Assembly: GCF_014837045.1 (NCBI RefSeq)
Contig: NZ_JACSPR010000009.1
Location: 54,299-118,298 of the forward strand
Source: Corynebacterium gallinarum
GTDB lineage: Bacteria > Actinomycetota > Actinomycetes > Mycobacteriales > Mycobacteriaceae
Length of the DNA stretch: 64,000 nt
Direction: 5' to 3'
Under the pieces are notes generated by a model. That model was not told where the DNA came from and did no database searches. It saw nothing but the letters and a program-made list of their open reading frames with translations. The position numbers and the translations under genes are program-made. Of this stretch, positions 1 through 9,163 are shown one piece after another (the first letter of the stretch is position 1; each line of letters begins with the position of its first letter).

Positions 1-735
1 GATGAACACGCCCATGACCAGTACGAACACGCCGAACCCCTTGCGCAGTGCCTGCTCCGGCACCACCGAGGTCAGACGGGCACCGATGAGCGCTCCGACC
101 AGGGCAGCGACCGTCACCACGAGCACCAGCGACCAATCGAGACTGACCGAGGTCATATAACCAGCCAGTCCGGCGAAGGACTTCATGGAGATGACCAGCA
201 GGGAGGTACCCACCGCGACCGGCATGGGCAGACCGCCGAGCAGTGCCAGGGCGGGAACCACCAGGAACCCACCGCCGGCACCGACCAGACCGGTGACCAG
301 GCCGACCGCCAGACCCTCGGCGAGAATCTTGCCCAGGGGCAGGGCCTTCTTCTCCCCGGTGTCGGCCTTCTTCTTCCGGCCGCGCAGCATGGCGGTGGCC
401 GTGGCGAGCATCATCAGGGCGAATGCGACCATCAGGATCGTGCTCGGGATGAACCCACCGAGCAGACCACCGAGGAAGGCGCCGGCCATGCTGGCCACAC
501 CGAAGATCAACCCGGTGCGCCACTGCACATTGCCGCGCCGGGCATGGGCGATGGTGCTGACCACGGACGTGGCGCCCACAACGAACAGTGACGCTGCGAT
601 GGCCTCCTTCGCGTCCATGCCGGCGACATAGGTCAGGAGTGGAACGGTGAGGATGGAGCCGCCGCCACCGAGGAGTCCGAGGCTGAGCCCGACCAGGGTG
701 GCGAGCAGGACAACAACTGCGAGGAGAATACTCAT
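1..735 (-). CDS. TauE/SafE-family sulfite/sulfur-anion exporter (partial, runs off the left edge)
   Basis: The reading frame opens with ATG at 733-735 and stays open to base 1, giving at least 245 residues; the C-terminus is outside the window. The translation is almost entirely hydrophobic and starts with a helix followed by a run of four glycines (LLGGGGS). A second glycine-rich segment (VGAGGGF) lies near the middle. This duplicated glycine-rich helix pattern is typical of TauE/SafE (DUF81) membrane transporters, which move sulfite, thiosulfate or sulfonates across the inner membrane. It is the third gene of a minus-strand operon behind two rhodanese-type genes, 54 nt after the second, so export of oxidised sulfur products is the likely role. 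Substrate and direction are inferred from context. Confidence 0.85.
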   Translation of the reverse strand, partial: MSILLAVVVLLATLVGLSLGLLGGGGSILTVPLLTYVAGMDAKEAIAASLFVVGATSVVSTIAHARRGNVQWRTGLIFGVASMAGAFLGGLLGGFIPSTILMVAFALMMLATATAMLRGRKKKADTGEKKALPLGKILAEGLAVGLVTGLVGAGGGFLVVPALALLGGLPMPVAVGTSLLVISMKSFAGLAGYMTSVSLDWSLVLVVTVAALVGALIGARLTSVVPEQALRKGFGVFVLVMGVFI

Positions 736-789
736 TTTTCCTGCCCTTTCTTGGGGGAGGGGGTCGGGTGTGAGCCCACGGATATGGAT

Positions 790-1395
790 TTAGGAACGGG
801 TGACCGCTCCGGTGACCACGGGAATGTTGTTGACTGTGGTTTCGAGGGTCGGGGTGACCGATGCCCTGTTCCACGGCATCTTCGATAGGGCGGTGGCCAT
901 CATGCAGGAATCACTCAGCGCGGAATAGGTGAGGCCGGCGCCGACAGCGGCGGAGAGGAAACCAACCGGCCGGGCAAGGGTGCGGGAACCGACGAACCCG
1001 GCCAGAACCAGGGAACCTGCAACCATGCGGACCTGACGGTCCATGGCCCACCGCTTCCTCCCACGCACGACATCACCACCGGCCTCGGCGAAGGCTGCGG
1101 TACCTCCGGCGAGTACACTGGCGGATTCCAGGCCGGCGGAGGCGAGCCTCTCGCGGGCCTCCTCCGCACGGATACCGGACTGGCAGACCAGAACCACACC
1201 GTCCTGGAAACGTGAGGCGAACTCCGCGGTGTGCTCCGCGAGCATGGACAGTGGGACATTGTAGGCACCACGGATATGTAGTGATTCGAACTCCGCCGGC
1301 GTGCGCACATCGATGATGATCAGCTGTTCATCCCGGGCGAGCCGTGCCTTGAGGTCCTCTGCTTCGAGGGAGGTGATGGTGGTGGTGGCAGTCAT
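790..1395 (-). CDS. Rhodanese-domain protein with C-terminal DUF2892 membrane hairpin (YgaP-like)
   Basis: 201 aa from the ATG at 1393-1395; an upstream extension of the frame overlaps the preceding gene and is not conserved-looking. Residues about 8-100 are a rhodanese domain with active-site loop CQSGIR (Cys71), which would carry a persulfide. Residues about 125-185 form two hydrophobic helices typical of DUF2892, so the enzyme is probably held at the inner membrane, as in E. coli YgaP. It lies 37 nt after the MBL-rhodanese gene and before the TauE exporter. This suggests transfer of sulfane sulfur between persulfide dioxygenase and exporter at the membrane. Confidence 0.88.
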   Translation of the reverse strand: MTATTTITSLEAEDLKARLARDEQLIIIDVRTPAEFESLHIRGAYNVPLSMLAEHTAEFASRFQDGVVLVCQSGIRAEEARERLASAGLESASVLAGGTAAFAEAGGDVVRGRKRWAMDRQVRMVAGSLVLAGFVGSRTLARPVGFLSAAVGAGLTYSALSDSCMMATALSKMPWNRASVTPTLETTVNNIPVVTGAVTRS

Positions 1396-1432
1396 AGGTG
1401 AAGGGTTCCTGTCTTTCGGAGAGATGGGGTGG

Positions 1433-2827
1433 TTACTTGTTGTTGTGTGCCAGCCAGCCGAGGTAGGACCCCTCGAGCTCGACGATGGTGTAGCCGTGGC
1501 GTCGCAAAGCGGAGGCCGCGACGGAGTTACGGACACCGGACTGGCAGTAGGTGACGATCGTGTCGTCCTTTGCGGGCAGCTGATCCAGGTTCCACAGGAC
1601 GCGGCCGCCGGAGAGCTGGCTGGAGCCGGGGATGTGGCCGTCGGCGTGCTCGGTCTTGTTGCGCAGGTCAAGGAGCATGGTGTGCTCGTGGCCCTCGAGT
1701 TCGCCCTGCGGCAGGATCTCCGGGGTGGTCATCGACAGGCCGTCGAGGGAGGTGATGAATCCATCAACCTCATCAATGCCGACGCGCATGAAGTGATTCC
1801 GGTAGGCCGCGGCCTCCTCCTCATCGGCGGCGAGCACAACCAGGCGGCCGGTGTCGGTCTCCGGGTCGAAGACCCACGCCGAGTAAGTGGCGGACTTATC
1901 GAGGCCGGGGACGTTGACGGCGCCGGTCACGGTGCCCTCGTGGACCTCGCTGTGGTGACGCGTGTCGACGACAATCTTCTCGCCGGCCTCGACTTCGGCG
2001 GCGATATCTGAGCCGGTGAACTCCGGCAGCGGTGCCAGCGGGTATCCGAGGACGGCCGGGCCGGACTTGTTCTGACGCTTCATCCGGGCGAAGTAGGCAT
2101 GCGCATCGGGCTGGCCGGCGAGCAGCTCGTCGATGAAGCCCTGCTCATCGTCGTTTTCCAGGTAGGGGGCCCACCAGGCGTAGCTGCGCTCGTATCCAAC
2201 AGTGGTCGACGGCAGTGCGCCGAGGGCCTTGCCGCAGGCAGATCCTGTACCGTGGGCGGGGTAGACCTGGACATGGTCGGGCAGCGTGAGGAAGACGTTC
2301 TTGAGGCTGGCGAACAGCTGCTTGGCGCCACCGAAACGCGTATCGACGCCGCCGGCCGCCTCATCCAGCAGATCCGGGCGACCGAGGTCACCGGAGAATA
2401 CGAAATCGCCGGAGAGCAGGTAGCCGGGGGTGTTGGCGAAGGCACCGTCTGTGATGAGGAAGGACAGGTGCTCAGGGGTATGGCCCGGGGTGTGCTTGGC
2501 CTCGATGGTGATATTGCCGATCGTGATGGTGTCACCGTCATAGAGGCGGGTGCCATCGAAACCGTACTGCCAGTCCTCATCGCCCTCGCCGGAAACGTAG
2601 ATGTCAGCGCCGGTGGCGGTGGCCAGTTCCCGGGTGCCGGAGAGGTAGTCGGCGTGGATGTGGGTCTCGGTGACGCCGGTGATGGTCATGCCGTGGTGCC
2701 TGGCCAGTTCGAGGTAGTCGGTGATATCGCGACGGGGGTCGACGACAACAGCGGTGTTCTGTGCCTGGCAGCCGATGAAGTAGCTGGCCTGGGCAAGGTC
2801 TTCGTCATAGAAACGGTGCAGCAGCAT
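1433..2827 (-). CDS. MBL-fold persulfide dioxygenase-like protein fused to two rhodanese domains
   Basis: 464 aa. The start chosen is the ATG at 2825-2827 (MLLHRFYDED); this is the usual N-terminus of the family, while the longer frame runs into the promoter and repeat. Residues 1-240 are a metallo-beta-lactamase fold with the metal motif H56-I-H58-A-D60 and later H-T-P-G-H, of the ETHE1/persulfide dioxygenase type that oxidises thiol persulfides to sulfite. Two rhodanese domains follow. The first (about 270-360) has no catalytic Cys in the expected loop and is probably structural. The second (about 375-464) has an intact CQSGVR loop. It is the first gene of a three-gene sulfur operon and sits directly behind a CsoR/CstR-type operator, so induction by sulfide or polysulfide is expected. 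Confidence 0.9.
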   Translation of the reverse strand: MLLHRFYDEDLAQASYFIGCQAQNTAVVVDPRRDITDYLELARHHGMTITGVTETHIHADYLSGTRELATATGADIYVSGEGDEDWQYGFDGTRLYDGDTITIGNITIEAKHTPGHTPEHLSFLITDGAFANTPGYLLSGDFVFSGDLGRPDLLDEAAGGVDTRFGGAKQLFASLKNVFLTLPDHVQVYPAHGTGSACGKALGALPSTTVGYERSYAWWAPYLENDDEQGFIDELLAGQPDAHAYFARMKRQNKSGPAVLGYPLAPLPEFTGSDIAAEVEAGEKIVVDTRHHSEVHEGTVTGAVNVPGLDKSATYSAWVFDPETDTGRLVVLAADEEEAAAYRNHFMRVGIDEVDGFITSLDGLSMTTPEILPQGELEGHEHTMLLDLRNKTEHADGHIPGSSQLSGGRVLWNLDQLPAKDDTIVTYCQSGVRNSVAASALRRHGYTIVELEGSYLGWLAHNNK

Positions 2828-2873
2828 GAGGGGATCACTCCAGAATTTCGTAGTGGTGGGGTGTGCGAACACC

Positions 2874-2902
2874 ACTATGCCATATACCCCCCGGGGTATC
2901 AA
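2874..2902 (-). promoter_or_regulatory. Promoter with CsoR/CstR-type operator for the sulfur operon
   Basis: On the minus strand a -35 TTGATA (plus-strand 2897-2902) is followed after exactly 17 nt by a -10 CATAGT (2874-2879). The spacer is filled by the palindrome ATACCCC-CC-GGGGTAT (2884-2899). GC-rich 7-2-7 palindromes of this form are the known binding sites of CsoR-family repressors, including the persulfide sensor CstR. Binding here would block RNA polymerase. A further GTGGGGGGTAT half-site lies just upstream near 2911-2921. The regulator gene itself is not in the window. Confidence 0.8.
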
Positions 2903-3010
2903 GTTATACGGTGGGGGGTATGTAAAAGTGCTGGTGGGGCGGGTTTGGCTGTGCTGTGGGTGCCTGGAGATGCCGGCAGATGGCGGAGTTGGGGCTGGGC
3001 GTCCGCTCGG

Positions 3011-3254
3011 TTCGATTTTTTCGACACAGCTGGCCGAATCTGGGCTGGCTGTGTCGAATTTTTCGCGTTCTGGCGGGTGGTCGGTTCGACTTTTTCGACA
3101 CCGACCCCGCGCCGGCGGCCCGGTGTGTCGAAATTGTGCAATCCCGGCAATCAGGCACCGGAAAAGTCGCACCTCCAGATCGCCGTTTAAGCGATCGAAC
3201 GGCATCTACCCAGGTCCCAGGCCATCTGGCCACCCTCAACGCCTTAAAACGCCG
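3011..3254. repeat. Copy 1 of a 245-bp structured intergenic repeat
   Basis: The unit begins TTCGATTTTTTCGACAC and holds two consecutive hairpins whose arms are TTCGACACAGC/GCTGTGTCGAA and TTCGACACCG/CGGTGTGTCGAA. It ends with an outer pair GCCGTTTAAG ... CTTAAAACG. The same order of blocks recurs at 11357-11601 and 11648-11893. This copy lies in a divergent intergenic region. It is the most diverged of the three, but its hairpin arms still pair. Confidence 0.75.
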
Positions 3255-3289
3255 GGAACCCGCGCGGGGTTTGGGCAGTCCTACAGGGT

Positions 3290-4168
3290 ATGGAAAAAGC
3301 AGTGATTCTCCGCCCGGTGCGATACAGCGAGGTTGCCGGAGTGATGTCCAGGCCGACCTTCGCCAAGTATTACCGGAAGGTTGTGGGCAGCATCTACCTG
3401 CACCGGGACCGGGCTGATGATCCCGAGTTGGTCACCCAGGCGCTCCTGATGCGTTGTCCGCACGGGATGCTCCGTGGTTTTGCGGCTCTGAGCAATATGG
3501 GTTTCACCCTCAACCTGGACGGGTGGACACCGATTATCTCGATTCCGCGGAAGTCCCCGGCAGTTCGTGCCCACAGGGGCAACATTCTGCGGCTGGTGGA
3601 AGAAGATGTCCACATGATCAACGGAAGGCGCACCGTAACGGCGGTTCAGGCGGTGGTGGATATCCTCGCCAGGCCCGACAGTTGGGGTCGCTACCGTGAC
3701 GGGGCCAGAATCGAGGAGCAGGTGGCGGTCCTGGATCATCTGGTGCGACAGAAGTTGGATCTCTTCGGCAGGCTTCGGAAGGATCCGGGCACGGCGGGGA
3801 TATCCGCCCTGGTGAATCCGTTGGCGGAGTCGAGGCCGGAATCGATAGTCAGGGTGAGGCTCCACCGCGCTGGTTTCAAGGAGTGGAAACCCCAGATCAG
3901 GGTGCGGGGGAGGGAGGGGTTCTATTTTGTGGATGTGGGTGATCCGGTTCTGAAGGTGGGGATCGAGTATCAGGGTGCCCACCATTTCGACCGGGATGCA
4001 CGCGCCAGGGATGCGCAGCGTGCCAATGATCTGCGCTGGGCGGGGTGGACCATTCTGGAGGCCACCTCAACCATCCTGAATAGTGAGACGGAGTGGCGGA
4101 AAGTCCTGGCGAGGGTGGGGGAGGAGGTGGACCTTGCCCGCCAACAGCGCAACGGTCGCATTGCGTAG
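3290..4168 (+). CDS. DUF559 / Vsr-like endonuclease-fold protein of unknown function
   Basis: 292 aa. The N-terminal 170 residues have no domain I can name. The C-terminal part (about 183-290) has the layout of DUF559 proteins: PES near 183, then VDVGDP..KVGIEYQG, an H-x2-D, and a conserved W-T-I-L-E strand. This is a PD-(D/E)xK/Vsr-like fold; D219/E230-type acidic residues are present but catalysis is not certain. Such proteins are common as singletons in actinobacteria, some next to toxin-antitoxin genes, and no partner is seen here. Start: the ATG at 3290 lacks a good Shine-Dalgarno; in-frame ATG codons downstream would remove the conserved-looking N-terminus. Confidence 0.7.
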   Translation: MEKAVILRPVRYSEVAGVMSRPTFAKYYRKVVGSIYLHRDRADDPELVTQALLMRCPHGMLRGFAALSNMGFTLNLDGWTPIISIPRKSPAVRAHRGNILRLVEEDVHMINGRRTVTAVQAVVDILARPDSWGRYRDGARIEEQVAVLDHLVRQKLDLFGRLRKDPGTAGISALVNPLAESRPESIVRVRLHRAGFKEWKPQIRVRGREGFYFVDVGDPVLKVGIEYQGAHHFDRDARARDAQRANDLRWAGWTILEATSTILNSETEWRKVLARVGEEVDLARQQRNGRIA

Positions 4169-4219
4169 CGCAATGAATTTTTCCCATTTCAGCTGGGGTT
4201 TTATTCCTGGTAAGGTGCT

Positions 4220-5134
4220 ATGGCCATGGAGACGAAACTTAAGCCCACCTTCGTGGAGGTGGAGATCCCGGAGGCACACGCGGGACGACGGTTGGATAAA
4301 TATCTGCGGGCGCACATGAAGGGTGTGCCCGCTTCACTGATTTTCCGGAACCTGCGCACCGGGAAGATCAAGGTGAATGGTCGCAAGGCCAAGCCCGATT
4401 ACCGCACGCAGCCTGGGGATATGTTGAAGATGCTGCAGATGGACCTGCCGGAGAATCTGCCCCCACCCGCGCCGCTGCCCAGACAGCTGCTCAACCAAAT
4501 CGACAACAGCATCATCCACGAGGATGCGGATCTGATTGTTCTGAATAAGCCTGCGGATATCGCGGTGCACACCGGCACGGGGGTTGCCGGGGGAGTCATC
4601 GAGGCACTAAGGCAGCTCAGGCCGGCCGAGCCCGATCTGGAGCTGGCCCACCGCCTGGACCGTGAGACCTCGGGGTTGCTCATGGTGGCCAAGGCCCCTG
4701 CCATGCTGCGGCATATTCAGCAGCTCCTGCGGGAGGATGACCGGGCGATACCGCGTCGATACGCGCTTGTGGTGCGTGGGCGCTGGCCCGACCACCTCAC
4801 GGAGATCGATGCCCCGCTGCAGCGCACCGCCACCACTGTGCGGGTTCATCCCGACGGGCAGTCCGCGCTGACCCTTTTTGAGGTGGAGCGGAGGTTCGGT
4901 AATCGGGCCACGTTGGTGAAGGCGCGGTTGACCACCGGGCGTAAACATCAGATCCGGGTGCATGCCCGGCACGCCGGGCATCCGATCATCGGTGATCGGA
5001 AATACGGGGATCCACTCGCCCGTGCCACCCATATGTTTCTGCATGCCGCCGAGCTCACGGTGCCCATGCCGGATGGGGCGACGAGGAAATTCTCGGCACC
5101 GGTTCCCGGCCACTGGGACCTGCAGCACCTGTGA
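4220..5134 (+). CDS. RluA/RluC-family 23S rRNA pseudouridine synthase
   Basis: 304 aa, normal for the family. Residues about 20-75 are an S4 RNA-binding domain (G-R-R-L-D-K-Y-L). The catalytic motif HRLDRETSG sits at 144-152 with the nucleophilic Asp147, and the C-terminal KHQIRVH and GD..YG motifs are present. It isomerises uridines in 23S rRNA. C. glutamicum has an equivalent gene beside its beta-glucosidase. The specific target sites cannot be told from sequence. The start may instead be the second ATG at 4226, because TAAGGT at 4211-4216 is placed as a -10 for a leaderless or nearly leaderless message. Confidence 0.92.
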   Translation: MAMETKLKPTFVEVEIPEAHAGRRLDKYLRAHMKGVPASLIFRNLRTGKIKVNGRKAKPDYRTQPGDMLKMLQMDLPENLPPPAPLPRQLLNQIDNSIIHEDADLIVLNKPADIAVHTGTGVAGGVIEALRQLRPAEPDLELAHRLDRETSGLLMVAKAPAMLRHIQQLLREDDRAIPRRYALVVRGRWPDHLTEIDAPLQRTATTVRVHPDGQSALTLFEVERRFGNRATLVKARLTTGRKHQIRVHARHAGHPIIGDRKYGDPLARATHMFLHAAELTVPMPDGATRKFSAPVPGHWDLQHL

Positions 5135-5203
5135 CACTTCCCACCTACCACGGGCTGGAAAATCGGTTAACCTTGAGGGAAGACGTCGAAAGGGATTACC
5201 ATT

Positions 5204-7219
5204 ATGTCGCAGCATGTCACACAGCCTGATCTGGGCGCCCGCGCCGCCGCAATCATCGAGGTCGATGGCTTTAAATTCAAGGACCTCGACGGTGACGGCC
5301 AGCTCTCCCCCTATGAAGATTGGCGACTCACCCCCGAGGAGCGCGCCCGCGATCTGGTCGGCCGGATGACCGCGGAGGAGAAGGCGGGCCTGATGATCAT
5401 CGGCTCCCACCACCCGGGTTACTCGAAGTTCCTGCCCAACCCGAAGGAAGGCCAGCTGCTCAATGATGAGGATGTCTGGCGCACCGAGAACCCCATCACG
5501 GGCGTGCCCTTCCTCGAGCCGGTGCTGGTCACCTCTGCCACCGACACCGCCATCAACCAGCGTCACCAGCGGTACCTCATCGTCCGCGACAACCTCTCAC
5601 CTGAGGATCTGACCACCTGGACCAATGCCGTGCAGGAGGTCGCCGAACGTTCCCGCCTGGGCATCCCGGTGGTGTTCACCTCCAACCCGCGTAACCATGT
5701 GGCTCTGGTGGCGCAGTTCGGTGTCAATGAATCCGCGGGTGTGTTCTCCGAATGGCCGGGCGAGTTAGGTCTGGCCGCGCTGCGGGATCCGGAGTTGATG
5801 GAGACCTTCGGTGAGGAGATCGCGAAGGAGTGGCGTGCCGGGGGTATCCACAAGCTCTACGGGTACATGGCGGATCTGGCCTCCGAGCCGCGCTGGTCAC
5901 GTTTCAACGGCACCTTCGGTGAGGATCCGGAGCTCATCGCCGACTACATCGGCGCGGTGGTCCGCGGCATGCAGGGCCCCGAGCTGAGCAGCGCATCCGT
6001 GGCCACCACCATCAAGCATTTCCCCGGCGGTGGCGTGCGCCTGGATGGCCATGATCCGCACTTCGCCTGGGGCCAGACCAATGAGTACCCCACCGAAAAT
6101 GCCCTCTACCAGTACCATTTGCCCCCATTCCAGGCGGCGGTGGATGCCGGGTGTTCCTCGATCATGCCGTACTACGCGCGCCCGATGAACAACTCCGCCC
6201 CGCAGCTGGAGGAGCAGCTGTGGATGAACCCGACCACGCAGTTCGAGGAGGTCGCGTTCGCCTACAACCGCACCTTCCTCCAGGATCTGCTGCGGGAGAA
6301 GATGGGCTTTGAGGGCTACATCAACTCCGATTCGGGGGTGATTGATGCGATGATGTGGGGCGTCGAGAAGCTCTCTGAACCCGAGCGCTTCGCCGCGGCC
6401 GTGCGGGCCGGCACCGCCATCTTCTCCGATATGGCCAACCCGGCGCGCCTGCTGGAGGCCGTCGCCGAGGGGCATTTGGAGGAGTCGGAGCTCAACGAGC
6501 CCGTCGCGCGCCTGCTCGCCGAGATCTTTCAGCTCGGCCTGTTCGAGAACCCGTACGTCACCGATGGTGCCGCGATCGGCGCGGAGGCGGTGGCGGCGCT
6601 GGGCCGTAAGGCGCAGATCGAGTCGGTCACCCTTTTGCGTAACGACGCCCGACTGCTCCCCATGGACCTCGACAAGGCCCTGAAGGTATACGCCTGGGTG
6701 ACTGGGCGCACCAAGATCGAGCAGGTGCAGCGTCAGCTGGAGGAGGCGTTCGGGGAGGTGTTCCCGCAGGTGGAGCTGGTCAGCTCCGAGGCCGAGGCGG
6801 ATCTGGCGTTTGTCTGGGCCCGCCCGGAGATCGCCCTGTTCGAGGATGACCTGGAGGGTGTGTCCCTGTCGGTGGATCCGCGTGACAACGGTGTGGATGT
6901 GGACCGTGTCCGCGAGATCCAGGCCACCGTCCCGACCATTCTGGCGGTCAACTTCACCAACCCGTGGATCCTGTCCGAGCTGGAACCGGGGGCTGCGGCC
7001 GTGGTCGCGACCTTCGAGATCAAACCGGAACTCATGCTGGTGTCCCTGGCTGGTGAGGGCGGTGGGCCGAAAGGCAAGCTGCCGCTGACCGTGCCGGCCT
7101 CCGCTGAGGCGATCGCGGAGTCACCGCGGGATGTGCCGGGTAAGTTCCTTGGCGATGATTATGTGTATGTCGATTCCACCGGGGTCGCGTACGCCTATGG
7201 GCATGGGCTGACGTTCTAG
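5204..7219 (+). CDS. Glycoside hydrolase family 3 protein (beta-glucosidase-like)
   Basis: 671 aa with no signal peptide, so probably cytoplasmic. The N-terminal TIM-barrel carries the GH3 KHFPGGG motif and a nucleophile segment NSDSG with Asp376, where many family members have SDW. A C-terminal alpha/beta sandwich follows. Near the N-terminus is a full EF-hand-type calcium loop, [12 protein letters not shown] (residues 27-38), which is unusual for a cytosolic GH3. A Shine-Dalgarno-like GAAAGGG precedes the ATG. It likely hydrolyses beta-glucosides or related glycosides. The non-canonical residue after the nucleophile makes the exact substrate uncertain. Confidence 0.88.
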   Translation: MSQHVTQPDLGARAAAIIEVDGFKFKDLDGDGQLSPYEDWRLTPEERARDLVGRMTAEEKAGLMIIGSHHPGYSKFLPNPKEGQLLNDEDVWRTENPITGVPFLEPVLVTSATDTAINQRHQRYLIVRDNLSPEDLTTWTNAVQEVAERSRLGIPVVFTSNPRNHVALVAQFGVNESAGVFSEWPGELGLAALRDPELMETFGEEIAKEWRAGGIHKLYGYMADLASEPRWSRFNGTFGEDPELIADYIGAVVRGMQGPELSSASVATTIKHFPGGGVRLDGHDPHFAWGQTNEYPTENALYQYHLPPFQAAVDAGCSSIMPYYARPMNNSAPQLEEQLWMNPTTQFEEVAFAYNRTFLQDLLREKMGFEGYINSDSGVIDAMMWGVEKLSEPERFAAAVRAGTAIFSDMANPARLLEAVAEGHLEESELNEPVARLLAEIFQLGLFENPYVTDGAAIGAEAVAALGRKAQIESVTLLRNDARLLPMDLDKALKVYAWVTGRTKIEQVQRQLEEAFGEVFPQVELVSSEAEADLAFVWARPEIALFEDDLEGVSLSVDPRDNGVDVDRVREIQATVPTILAVNFTNPWILSELEPGAAAVVATFEIKPELMLVSLAGEGGGPKGKLPLTVPASAEAIAESPRDVPGKFLGDDYVYVDSTGVAYAYGHGLTF

Positions 7220-7308
7220 GCGTTCGGGCCCGCCGACGCCCGCGACCCGGCCGCCGGGGAATCGGTAACCTCGTGGTGACAGCATCTGCAATATACAGAG
7301 GAGTGACT

Positions 7309-8415
7309 ATGAGTTTTACTGTTCCCGGCATCATCGCCCGGTCCAAGGGCGCGCCGGTGGAGAAGGTCAACGTTGTTGTGCCGGATCCCGGCGCCAATGA
7401 TGTCATCGTGGACATCCAGGCGTGCGGTGTCTGCCACACCGACCTGGCTTACCGCGACGGTGATATCTCCGATGAGTTCCCCTACCTGCTCGGCCATGAG
7501 GCCGCGGGTGTGGTCTCCGTGGTGGGTGAGAATGTCACCCACGTGGAGGTCGGCGATTTCGTGGTGCTCAACTGGCGTGCGGTGTGCGGCGAGTGCCGTG
7601 CCTGCAAGAAGGGTGAGCCGAAGTACTGCTTCAACACCCATAACGCCTCCAAGAAGATGACCTTGGAGGACGGCACCGAGCTGAGCCCGGCCCTGGGCAT
7701 CGGTGCGTTTATTGAGAAGACCCTGGTCCATGAGGGCCAGTGCACCAAGGTCAACCCGGATGAGGATCCGGCCGCCGCCGGCCTGCTGGGCTGTGGCATC
7801 ATGGCCGGTCTCGGTGCGGCCGTCAACACCGCCGATATCCAGCTCGGTGAGTCCGTGGCCGTGTTCGGCCTGGGCGGCGTGGGCATGGCTGCGATCGCTG
7901 GCGCGAAACTGGCCGGTGCGTCGAAGATCATCGCCGTGGATATCGACGAGCGCAAGCTCGAGTGGGCCAAGGATTTCGGCGCCACCGATGTCATCAACTC
8001 CTCCGGCCTGTCCGGTGAGGGCGAGGAGTCCGAGGTGGTGGCCAAGATCCGTGAGCTGACCGGCGGTTTCGGCACCGATGTCACCATCGACGCCGTGGGC
8101 ATCATGCCGACCTGGCAGCAGGCCTTCTACTCCCGCGACCACGCCGGCCGCATGGTGATGGTCGGTGTCCCGAACCTGACCTCTCGCATTGATATCCCCG
8201 CCATCGATTTCTACGGTCGTGGCGGTTCCCTGCGTCCGGCCTGGTACGGCGACTGCCTGCCGGAACGCGATTTCCCGGCCTATGTGGAACTGCATCTGCA
8301 GGGCCGTTTCCCATTGGACAAGTTCGTTTCTGAGCGCATCGGTCTGGATGATGTCGAGGAGGCTTTCAACACTATGAAGGCCGGCGACGTCCTGCGATCG
8401 GTGGTGGAGTTGTAA
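7309..8415 (+). CDS. fadH: Mycothiol-dependent formaldehyde dehydrogenase (zinc alcohol dehydrogenase family)
   Basis: 368 aa from the ATG at 7309, which has the good ribosome site GAGGAG; the frame upstream is not needed. Catalytic zinc ligands are Cys39, His63/Glu64 and a later Cys (GCGIM); structural zinc ligands are Cys93, 96, 99 and 107. The NAD-binding motif is GLGGVG. The family oxidises S-hydroxymethyl-mycothiol to S-formyl-mycothiol. The MBL gene starting 2 nt after its stop fits as the thiol-ester hydrolase, as in other actinobacteria. Same family members also reduce S-nitrosomycothiol. Confidence 0.88.
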   Translation: MSFTVPGIIARSKGAPVEKVNVVVPDPGANDVIVDIQACGVCHTDLAYRDGDISDEFPYLLGHEAAGVVSVVGENVTHVEVGDFVVLNWRAVCGECRACKKGEPKYCFNTHNASKKMTLEDGTELSPALGIGAFIEKTLVHEGQCTKVNPDEDPAAAGLLGCGIMAGLGAAVNTADIQLGESVAVFGLGGVGMAAIAGAKLAGASKIIAVDIDERKLEWAKDFGATDVINSSGLSGEGEESEVVAKIRELTGGFGTDVTIDAVGIMPTWQQAFYSRDHAGRMVMVGVPNLTSRIDIPAIDFYGRGGSLRPAWYGDCLPERDFPAYVELHLQGRFPLDKFVSERIGLDDVEEAFNTMKAGDVLRSVVEL

Positions 8416-8417
8416 AC

Positions 8418-9053
8418 ATGGCACATCATGACCTGAAGGTAGAAAACGTTGTCACCTCCGGAATCTTCGCCCTCGACGGCGGGGAGTGGGAGGTGGACAA
8501 CAACATCTGGATCGTGGGCAACAACGACGAGGTCTACATCATCGACGCCGCCCACAACGCCACCCCCATCATGAACGCGGTGGGTGGCCGCAAGGTGAAG
8601 GGCATTCTGTGCACCCACGCACACAATGACCACATCACCGTCGCGCCCGAGCTGGCGCGCGAATTCGACGCCCCCATCTTCGTCCATCCGGGTGACCGGA
8701 TGCTGTGGGAGGAGACCCACGGGGACCTCAAGCACGAAGAGCTTGTCGACGGCCAACGCTTCGACATCGCCGGCACCGAACTCATCGTGCTCAACACCCC
8801 CGGCCACTCCCCGGGTTCCTGCAGCTTCTACGTCCCCGAGGCCGATGAACTGTTCTCCGGCGACACCCTCTTCCAGGGCGGTCCCGGTGCGACGGGGCGC
8901 AAGTACAGCTCCTTCGACACCATCATCGAATCCCTCAAGACCTCCATCCTGGACCTTCCCGCCGAAACCACGGTGCGCACCGGACACGGTGACCACACCA
9001 CGGTTGGTGCCGAGGCTCCACACCTGGAGGAATGGATCAAGAGGGGTTACTAA
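8418..9053 (+). CDS. MBL-fold hydrolase paired with the formaldehyde dehydrogenase
   Basis: 211 aa, a compact glyoxalase II-type metallo-beta-lactamase. The metal motif is HAHNDH (from about residue 69), followed by N-T-P-G-H and a later G-H-G-D. It begins 2 nt after fadH, so the two are translated together. The likely reaction is release of formate from S-formyl-mycothiol, completing formaldehyde detoxification. This role is inferred from the pairing and from the family. Confidence 0.85.
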   Translation: MAHHDLKVENVVTSGIFALDGGEWEVDNNIWIVGNNDEVYIIDAAHNATPIMNAVGGRKVKGILCTHAHNDHITVAPELAREFDAPIFVHPGDRMLWEETHGDLKHEELVDGQRFDIAGTELIVLNTPGHSPGSCSFYVPEADELFSGDTLFQGGPGATGRKYSSFDTIIESLKTSILDLPAETTVRTGHGDHTTVGAEAPHLEEWIKRGY

Positions 9054-9086
9054 CGCCAGGGCGTAAGTAAATCACCCCCTATTTAG

Positions 9087-9124
9087 GGCGGAACGACCGT
9101 ACTGTATGCGGTTGTTCCGCCTTT
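9087..9124 (+). terminator. Rho-independent terminator after the formaldehyde operon
   Basis: GGCGGAACGACCG pairs with CGGTTGTTCCGCC around a loop of about 9 nt and is followed by TTT. It sits 34 nt after the MBL stop codon and before the MFS gene. Confidence 0.7.
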
Positions 9125-9150
9125 CCTATTCACAAACCCGGTGTGATCCA

Positions 9151-9163
9151 TAACATAGCGGTC
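9151..9163 (+). promoter_or_regulatory. Candidate leaderless -10 (TAACAT) for the MFS gene
   Basis: TAACAT at 9151-9156 ends 7 nt before the ATG at 9164, with no Shine-Dalgarno. This is the spacing expected when transcription starts at the start codon itself, and it favours ATG 9164 over the upstream GTG 9143. Confidence 0.5.

Larger units (their letters stand above)
2828..3289. other. Intergenic region between sulfur operon and DUF559-like gene
   Basis: This stretch holds the CsoR/CstR-type promoter near 2874-2902 and repeat copy 1 at 3011-3254. The open frames across the repeat are low-complexity translations of its hairpin arms, and I do not regard them as genes. I see no other coding or RNA gene signal. 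Confidence 0.7.

Noticed and set aside
2099..3190. 363-codon plus-strand frame opposite the MBL-rhodanese gene
   Set aside because: Antisense to a gene with a full set of catalytic motifs, and it runs into the repeat.
3290..4168. DUF559-like protein as a restriction or repair system
   Set aside because: No methyltransferase or partner gene next to it, and catalytic residues are uncertain.
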